Shown here in pieces: positions 32,199-37,309 of a DNA stretch of 37,309 bases. This DNA is from CAZNER01 sp964572065 (lineage in GTDB: Bacteria; Patescibacteriota; Dojkabacteria; JAHIVN01). Within the stretch, counting starts at the first letter, position 1. Each line of letters begins with the position of its first letter. The position numbers and the translations under genes are program-made. The notes under the pieces are model-generated. The model saw nothing but the letters and a program-made list of their open reading frames with translations, had not been told where the DNA came from and searched no databases. Location: assembly GCA_964572065.1 (NCBI GenBank), contig CAZNER010000011.1, forward strand, positions 1 to 37,309, read 5' to 3'.

Positions 32199-32218
32199 TT
32201 TTAACGGAGTAGTGATAT

Positions 32219-33637
32219 ATGTCAAGATCTTTAACCACCATAATACAATCAATAATAAATTATATTAAAACCGTAACCTTTAATGTAGATACTAAAGAAG
32301 GTACCTATACTAGAGATGTAGTAATAGACGCTCCTGCGGGGGAATTTGCAAGACTGTTTGAACAGAATGAATTAGTATCTAATGCCCAAAGTCCAGCAAC
32401 AGGAACAGATAATGATATTATAGAACTTGCAGAAAATTTACAGTTGTCTCGTAAAAATGCTGTTAGAGCAACAGGTACTGTATCTTTTTTTAAGTCTTCT
32501 GCACCAACTGTTGATATTACAATACCTTTTGGTACTACTATAGCAACACTTTCTACAGCAGAAAAGAAATCAGTATCTTTTCGTACTACGCAATCTGTAG
32601 TTATGTATGTGTCTCAAGCATCTAGTTATTTTGATCCCGCATCTTCTAAATATGAAATAGATGCTAATATTGAAGCGGTAGAAGCGGGAGATGATGGTAA
32701 TATAGGTTCTAGGAACATTACTGTTATGTCTACAGCAATATCAGGTATTGATGGGGTTTATAATGAAAATGCTACATCTGGAGGCGCGGATATTGAAACT
32801 ATTGATGCTTTAAAAGCAAGAATACTTGCTCGTATTGCCGGTAATAATATAGGGACTATAGATGGTTATTATACACTAATTAGTGCTGCAGATGATAATG
32901 TGGTTGACGTAAAAGTAGTATCAAGTAGGGATTCTGAAATGACTCGACAAATTGCTGGTGCTGTAGATATTTATGTAAAAGGCTCTACAGTGGCAGAAGC
33001 TACCGATACCTACGCGCCAACCATATACCCACCATTAGATTATATAGTACAAACACAACCACCAATAACAGCAAGTAATGCTACAGTAGTAAATTCCGCT
33101 TCTGGATCATTAACAGCAGGTGTTGATTATGAATGGGAAGAAGATAATAGTTCTGGTTATGGTTGGTCTATAATGGGGCAAGCTAAAATAAAATGGTTAG
33201 TAGATTATCCAGGTTCTTTTATTATAACTTATCAATATAATTCATTAGTTAATAGATTGCAGACCTTAATTAATGGAGATTCGGAACACATTGTTGCAGC
33301 TGATGTATTAATAAAACAAGCAATACCTTCTTACATTAATGTTAGTGCCACTATAACAGTTGAAGCTGGTTATGATCCTCTTACTGTAGTAGAAGATGTA
33401 GAATTGGCGATAGGTGATAAATTAAGTAATTATTTAATAGGGGAAGAAATACAACAAGCAGATATTGTGGAAGAAATAACCGATGTTGCAGGAGTAGATG
33501 ATGTTTTACTTCCATTATCTACTTTTGAGCCGGCATCAGGATCTGTAGGAACGAAAGATAATACCACTGGCAATATCTCAATGCCTTCAACAGCATACGC
33601 AACAACGGGTACCATAACTGTTACTCAATCAACATAG
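32219..33637 (+). CDS. Baseplate J-like protein (Mu gp47 family)
   Basis: Builds the baseplate wedge in contractile-tail phages. Start ATG 32219 with GGAG upstream. The visible family order is: helical N-terminus (ITQ-type segment TTIIQSIINYIKTVTF), EGTYTRDVVIDAPAGEFARLF, an early hydrophobic helix, and strands with IPFGTTIAT and VSFRTTQSVVM. Then comes the signature GDDGNIGSRNITVMSTAISG followed by GVYNENATSGGADIETIDALKARI, which is the J-family region. The later part, with a helical bundle and beta strands (about 280-472), ends in flexible Ser/Thr-rich sequence. At 472 aa it is somewhat longer than P2 J but normal for Mu gp47-type proteins. Strong call. Confidence 0.82.
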   Translation: MSRSLTTIIQSIINYIKTVTFNVDTKEGTYTRDVVIDAPAGEFARLFEQNELVSNAQSPATGTDNDIIELAENLQLSRKNAVRATGTVSFFKSSAPTVDITIPFGTTIATLSTAEKKSVSFRTTQSVVMYVSQASSYFDPASSKYEIDANIEAVEAGDDGNIGSRNITVMSTAISGIDGVYNENATSGGADIETIDALKARILARIAGNNIGTIDGYYTLISAADDNVVDVKVVSSRDSEMTRQIAGAVDIYVKGSTVAEATDTYAPTIYPPLDYIVQTQPPITASNATVVNSASGSLTAGVDYEWEEDNSSGYGWSIMGQAKIKWLVDYPGSFIITYQYNSLVNRLQTLINGDSEHIVAADVLIKQAIPSYINVSATITVEAGYDPLTVVEDVELAIGDKLSNYLIGEEIQQADIVEEITDVAGVDDVLLPLSTFEPASGSVGTKDNTTGNISMPSTAYATTGTITVTQST

Positions 33638-33646
33638 GATTTATAA

Positions 33647-34351
33647 ATGGCGGATTATGTAAGTAAATTTGTATCTGGTTCAGTAGATCAATTTGTTTTT
33701 AAATTATTCAGATCTCTCGATGAAGAAGTATATCCTGTAAACCTAATAGGAACAAATACTTATCATATTTTCAGAGCGTACGCAAGGGAATTTGTATCTG
33801 CCTCTGTGGATCTTGGTGTTATATATGATAATTTATCTTTAGATAAAGTACGTTCTAGTGCTATATATAATAATTTTGGTGTATATGTAGACACTAATAA
33901 AATGTTTTATCAAGATAGTTATTCTTATCATAGCAATACCGGATTGCAAGGATATAGAAAAGGTATTAACTTTTTGTGGGATGCAGCAATGAATGGTTCT
34001 ACAGAAAGGGCAGTACATAGAATAGGTCATGCATATTCTGGAGTAGGTTGTTTGCTAGAAGAACATTATGATACGCCAAGATGGAGATTAAAAACAGATT
34101 CTGGATCTATTATATCAATGGCTGCGCATAATATTATAATGGATAGTACCAAAATGTGGTGGCCGAAAAATAAATGGAAGTATGCTTTATTACAAATAAC
34201 TAGTGGTTCTACTCCGTATATACCTTCTGGGGCAGTACAAGATAGTTATGATTCATGGGCTTTTATGGGATGGGATGATTGGCAAGATAGTTATGATTCA
34301 AAAGATGCTGCTCCAGATCAAGGTTATGATATACAAGATGACTATAACTAA
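33647..34351 (+). CDS. Putative baseplate/fibre-attachment protein (gpI-like position)
   Basis: Directly after the J gene and before the fibre, the usual place of a tail protein I homologue. The N-terminal part is mixed (YVSKFVSGSVDQFVFKLFRSL, then an early helix and LSLDKVRSSAIYNNFGVY). The middle is rich in Trp, Tyr and Asn (NFLWDAAMNGSTERAVHRI). The C-terminal part contains the repeated phrase QDSYDS (twice) and is acidic, with many Trp and Tyr, which looks like a flexible anchor for a fibre. No strong similarity to gpI is visible, so the call rests mostly on position. Confidence 0.45.
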   Translation: MADYVSKFVSGSVDQFVFKLFRSLDEEVYPVNLIGTNTYHIFRAYAREFVSASVDLGVIYDNLSLDKVRSSAIYNNFGVYVDTNKMFYQDSYSYHSNTGLQGYRKGINFLWDAAMNGSTERAVHRIGHAYSGVGCLLEEHYDTPRWRLKTDSGSIISMAAHNIIMDSTKMWWPKNKWKYALLQITSGSTPYIPSGAVQDSYDSWAFMGWDDWQDSYDSKDAAPDQGYDIQDDYN

Positions 34352-34366
34352 AAAGGAGATTTAATT

Positions 34367-35786
34367 ATGGCAGAAGAAGTAAAACATAAAATAACAAGAA
34401 TTAATAATACCAGAGCCGATTTACAAGCAAATTTAAAGAAGAATCAAATAGCGGTAGAAACCGATAATGATGGGAATTTAGTATATAAGGATAATAGTAG
34501 CGCTTATCATATAACAGCAAATTTAACTGAGGATGCAACTTTTGCGGATGTTGTAACTACCGGTACTTTATTAGTAAATAATGCTCCGGCAGATTCTACC
34601 TGCGCTATTAGAAATCAAGCTGCAGGCTGGGCATTAAAAATTAGGGGTACAACTAACACAGAAGGTGGGGGTTTTTATGAAGATGCTACGAGGGATATGG
34701 ATTTGCGAATAAATGATAGCGCCGGCAGCACAAAGGTGCTTTTGGATTCTGACGGAGATAGTTATTTCACCGGTGGTAATGTAGGAATAGGTATGGACTC
34801 ACCAATTGGCCGGTTGCATGTTCAAAAATCAGACGACCCCAGCATCTATATCGAAAATTCAGGGACAGATGCCAGTCAGACCTGCACGATTAGTTTAAGG
34901 CAAGGCGGTTTTTCAGCGACCAGAATAAGGGCTGTTTCCGATGACCCTTTTTTGTCTGGTAAAAGCCGTTTTGATGTTCTTACCGACGATACGATAAGAG
35001 TGAGTATAGGGAGTGGTGGAAATATGGGTGTCGGAGATACCACGCCGGCCAAAAAACTTGAAGTAGTTGATAGTTCAGCGGCACAGCTACGGCTATCCCA
35101 TACAGCAGACACTCATTATACTGATTTCCAGGTAGATGGGAGCGGAAATTTAAAAGTATCTGTATCCGGGACGTATATTGATTTTGACATGGCATCTGAC
35201 AATACAGAAGGTTTAGAAAAATGCGGTTATATAGAAGTAGTAGCGGAAAATTCTATGGCGCCTCCTGCAGCCGCTAATGCAGGATTTATGAAAATGTGGT
35301 TATGTGATGGTACTCACAATATACCTGCCATATGGTTAACAGACAGTGCAGGAGCTGATATATACGCTCCGGTAGTTGATACAAATGGTGTGTGTGATTT
35401 TAATTTAGCGTCAGACGGAACAGAAGGTTTAGAAAAATGCGGTTATATAGAAGTAGTAGCGGAAAATTCTATGGNNNNNNNNNNNNNNNNNNNNNNNNNN
35501 NNNNNNNNNNNNNNNNNNNNNNNNNNNNNNNNNNNNNNNNNNNNNNNNNNNNNNNNNNNNNNNNNNNNNNNNNNATGGTGTGTGTGATTTTAATTTAGCG
35601 TCAGACGGAACAGAAGGTTTAGAAAAATGTGGATATGTAGAAATCCAGGCAGTATCATCTCCTAGTCCTGGTAATGCAAATGCCAATTTTGTTAGATTAG
35701 GTTGGGATTCTGTTACTAATACCCTTACAGCAAAAGATTCGACTGGTACTACTTATTTTATAAATAATGATGGATCTTGGTCATAG
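34367..35786 (+). CDS. Tail fibre protein with tandem repeats, interrupted by an assembly gap
   Basis: Start ATG 34367 with AAAGGAG upstream. N-terminus: HKITRINNTRADLQANLKK, a typical fibre attachment region. Then come beta-rich repeats with the fibre phrase GGNVGIGMDSP and later GNMGVGDTTPAKKLEV. The C-terminal half has a repeat of 72 residues (EGLEKCGYIEVVAENSM to the next TEGLEK), at least two copies with a third beginning after the gap. 100 N at 35475-35574 interrupt the second copy, and as written the frame breaks after the gap. If the gap is 126 bases plus any multiple of 216, the frame is continuous to the TAG at 35784. The final part (CGYVEIQAVSSPSPG to FINNDGSWS) caps the fibre. Base composition from about 34600 to 35200 is more GC-rich than in the neighbours. 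Confidence 0.7.
35180..35640 (+). repeat. 216-nt tandem repeat in the fibre gene
   Basis: The phrase encoding TEGLEKCGYIEVVAENSM starts at 35204 and again at 35420, a spacing of 216 bases (72 codons), with near-identical DNA in between. A third start at 35610 lies after the N gap. The repeat is the likely reason the assembly broke here. Confidence 0.9.
35475..35574. other. Assembly gap of 100 N
   Basis: Exactly 100 unknown bases, a conventional placeholder for a gap of unknown size. Repeat phase on both sides implies the real length is 126 bases or 126 plus a multiple of 216. Confidence 0.98.
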
Positions 35787-35797
35787 TAAATACTATA

Positions 35798-36556
35798 ATG
35801 TTAACTATATATACAGTAGCTAATAAAAAATATATTGATTACATACCTTTTTTTATTTATAGTATAAATAAAGCGTATCCAGATTATTATATTCAAGTTT
35901 TTTGCACAACAAATACACAGTCTAGTATAATTAATTTAGATTTTAAGAATTATGAGTTAATTTTAGATCCTTATCTTAATGGTAAAGATATAATATTTAA
36001 GAGAATACTTGTAAAACCACATTTTATTACGGATTATTATTTTTTGACGGATGTAGATATATTCTTTATTAAAGAACAACCGGATATAGTAACCCAACAT
36101 TTAAAACATATGAAAGTTTGTAATCTTGATTGCTGTAGTAACATTATAAGACCAAATAAAAAAATAAACAGACTTACATTATCCCATTTTGTAACTAAAA
36201 AATATTTTAAGAAATTAAAAGTTAGAGATTTCAAAGAACAAAATGATGAAGAGTATTTATATAATTTGTGTGTTGAATCTGATATAAAACTTCCTAGAAA
36301 AGAAGAAGAATATAATCCAGATGAAACAACATGGATAGATTATAATAAACCATTATTTCGTAGACATCATGGATTTCATTTATCTGCTATAAGAAGTCGA
36401 AATAAAATGTTTTTAGATTCGGATTTATATAAAAACTATTATAAAATTTATCGCAATGAAATTAAAGAAGATAAAGTATTTAAAAATTTAAGAAAAGAAT
36501 ATAAAAGAATTGATAGTATCTTTAATCAACTAGAAAATTATTATGGAAAAAACTAG
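35798..36556 (+). CDS. Putative glycosyltransferase with DxD motif, 252 aa
   Basis: I chose ATG 35798 (MLTIYTVANKKYIDYI); an upstream in-frame TTG at 35777 overlaps the fibre stop and is less likely. The N-terminal phrase with IPFFIYSINKAYPDYYIQVFC is typical of the nucleotide-sugar-binding half of GT-A glycosyltransferases. DVD at residues 85-87 (YFLTDVDIFF) is the metal-binding DxD motif. A few residues further in, VCNLDCCSN and the later WIDYNKPLFRRHHGFH may contribute to the acceptor site. No signal peptide or membrane anchor, so it is cytoplasmic. The position right after the fibre suggests transfer of sugar to a virion protein or to host surface glycan. Exact GT family not resolved. Confidence 0.65.
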   Translation: MLTIYTVANKKYIDYIPFFIYSINKAYPDYYIQVFCTTNTQSSIINLDFKNYELILDPYLNGKDIIFKRILVKPHFITDYYFLTDVDIFFIKEQPDIVTQHLKHMKVCNLDCCSNIIRPNKKINRLTLSHFVTKKYFKKLKVRDFKEQNDEEYLYNLCVESDIKLPRKEEEYNPDETTWIDYNKPLFRRHHGFHLSAIRSRNKMFLDSDLYKNYYKIYRNEIKEDKVFKNLRKEYKRIDSIFNQLENYYGKN

Positions 36557-37208
36557 ACAGATTTTTATTGATTTAGACGACTATAGATTTATTCCAGAAA
36601 GTAGGCAAGTACTTGAGGTACTATATAAAGTAAGAAGTGCCTATCCAATTAAAGTTACTTTAATGACTACCCCTCTATATTCAGAAGGAAATAGGCGGGA
36701 TACGTATCCTTTTAATCCAGATTTTAGTACGGATTGGATAGAATATGGAGTACATGGTTACGAACATAAAAGGCATGAATTTATAGATAATAAAGAAAAC
36801 TGTAAAATTAAATTTAATAAAGCTTTAACTTTATTGAAAGATCAAAAAATACCATATAAAAATATATGGAGAACACCAAGGTGGGAGACTTCTAAAGAAA
36901 TAATAGAAGTTATCGAAGAAACCAATCAAAAATGGATAATTCTAGAACACTATAATAGAAATCATCATTTATTTTTTAATAAAAGATTTAATAATTTAAA
37001 ATTTTTTACATATAATTGGTCAATAGAAAAAGAAATAGATACAAGACTAAAATATGTTTTCGGTCATGGACATTGTTTTTCTAACTTAATTTCTAGATAT
37101 TATTGTACTAACGATATAGAATGCGGTTGGAGAAATATAATTAAAAATTTAGATGTTTTAGATAGAAAATATGATTTAGAATTTAAATTTATAAGCGATT
37201 TATTATGA
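36543..37208 (+). CDS. Putative polysaccharide deacetylase-like (NodB-like) protein, 221 aa
   Basis: Overlaps the glycosyltransferase gene by 14 bases. The pattern fits carbohydrate esterase 4 / NodB-like enzymes, which remove acetyl groups from glycans with a metal-bound Asp/His/His set: an acidic opening FIDLDDYRF (D10, D12, D13), a strand VTLMTTPLY, then YGVHGYEHKRHEF with H71, H75 and H78, the WRTPRWETS segment matching the groove motif, and FGHGHC (H175, H177) near the end, matching the last catalytic His motif. No signal peptide, so it would act in the cytoplasm or on a virion part before release. Length 221 is typical. The fold call is by motif order; substrate unknown. Confidence 0.6.
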   Translation: MEKTRQIFIDLDDYRFIPESRQVLEVLYKVRSAYPIKVTLMTTPLYSEGNRRDTYPFNPDFSTDWIEYGVHGYEHKRHEFIDNKENCKIKFNKALTLLKDQKIPYKNIWRTPRWETSKEIIEVIEETNQKWIILEHYNRNHHLFFNKRFNNLKFFTYNWSIEKEIDTRLKYVFGHGHCFSNLISRYYCTNDIECGWRNIIKNLDVLDRKYDLEFKFISDLL

Positions 37209-37309
37209 ATAATATAGCTTTTATGTATACGGATCAATATAGGGTTGCTTACATAGCAATTAATTCTTTATTAAAATATAATAAATGTAAATTAATTCTA
37301 TATGTAGAT
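37205..37309 (+). CDS. Glycosyltransferase-like protein, N-terminal fragment (runs off right edge)
   Basis: ATG 37205 overlaps the deacetylase stop by four bases (ATGA). The 35 visible codons encode MNNIAFMYTDQYRVAYIAI followed by NSLLKYN and KLILYVD, the standard opening of GT8-like or related GT-A glycosyltransferases (an Ile-Ala-Phe strand, a Thr-Asp, a helix ending SLL-N, then a strand with Tyr-Val-Asp). The catalytic part lies outside the window. Together with the two preceding genes it forms a carbohydrate-modifying cluster behind the fibre. Confidence 0.5.
   Translation, partial: MNNIAFMYTDQYRVAYIAINSLLKYNKCKLILYVD

Noticed and set aside
35580..35786. A separate 68-codon gene after the N gap
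   Set aside because: It starts inside a fibre repeat unit at a valine/cysteine position and matches the continuation of the fibre frame once the gap is sized by repeat phase.
35777..35797. TTG start for the glycosyltransferase-like gene inside the fibre end
   Set aside because: The ATG at 35798 gives the family-typical N-terminus, and the added residues look like readout of fibre codons in another frame.

Overview
The window is part of an AT-rich genome of a tailed phage with a contractile tail (Caudoviricetes, myovirus morphology), probably an uncultivated phage or prophage assembled from metagenomic reads. The basis is a nearly complete, co-oriented morphogenesis module: prohead protease, scaffold, decoration protein, HK97-fold capsid protein, contractile sheath, tube, tape measure, hub with amidase, spike, baseplate J and fibre. 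A run of exactly 100 N inside the fibre gene marks a scaffolding gap. Strong AGGAGG-type ribosome binding sites and use of all three standard stops point to a bacterial host with the standard code. The host itself cannot be named from this sequence. Terminase, portal, replication and integration genes are not seen here.

Layout. 1-1348: four small leftward genes. The leftmost runs off the edge and encodes near-identical 21-residue leucine-rich-like repeats; the rightmost is a small zinc-ribbon protein. 1349-1710: divergent non-coding region with a possible rightward promoter. 1711-7432: head genes (protease, long scaffold-like protein with an in-frame internal start, small decoration-like protein, major capsid protein), closed by a clear terminator. 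7530-9050: two probable virion genes and a second terminator. 9157-14137: two large adhesin-like genes built from DNRLRE, beta-helix and DUF2341 modules, then a third terminator. 14206-20351: neck, connector and tail-completion genes, several carrying extra surface domains. 20387-26106: sheath, tube, two chaperone-like genes and tape measure. 26112-34351: hub and baseplate genes. 34367-35786: repeat-containing tail fibre with the assembly gap. 35798-37309: glycosyltransferase-like, polysaccharide-deacetylase-like and a second (truncated) glycosyltransferase-like gene.

How it fits together. The protease and scaffold build and mature the prohead. Sheath, tube and tape measure form the contractile tail. 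The hub-amidase and the HxH-tipped spike pierce the envelope and peptidoglycan. The most distinctive trait is how many virion genes carry accessory surface-binding folds: DNRLRE, DUF2341, two right-handed beta-helices, an FnIII-like domain, an anchor-R-like beta-sandwich and a discoidin-like domain. A small carbohydrate-modifying gene set follows the fibre directly. This suggests a phage heavily invested in glycan recognition and possibly in glycan modification. The clearest structural oddities are a DNRLRE domain apparently split between two genes by a beta-helix cassette of different base composition, a DUF2341 unit nested inside another DNRLRE domain, and a fibre reading frame that becomes continuous once the gap is resized using the flanking 216-nt repeat.
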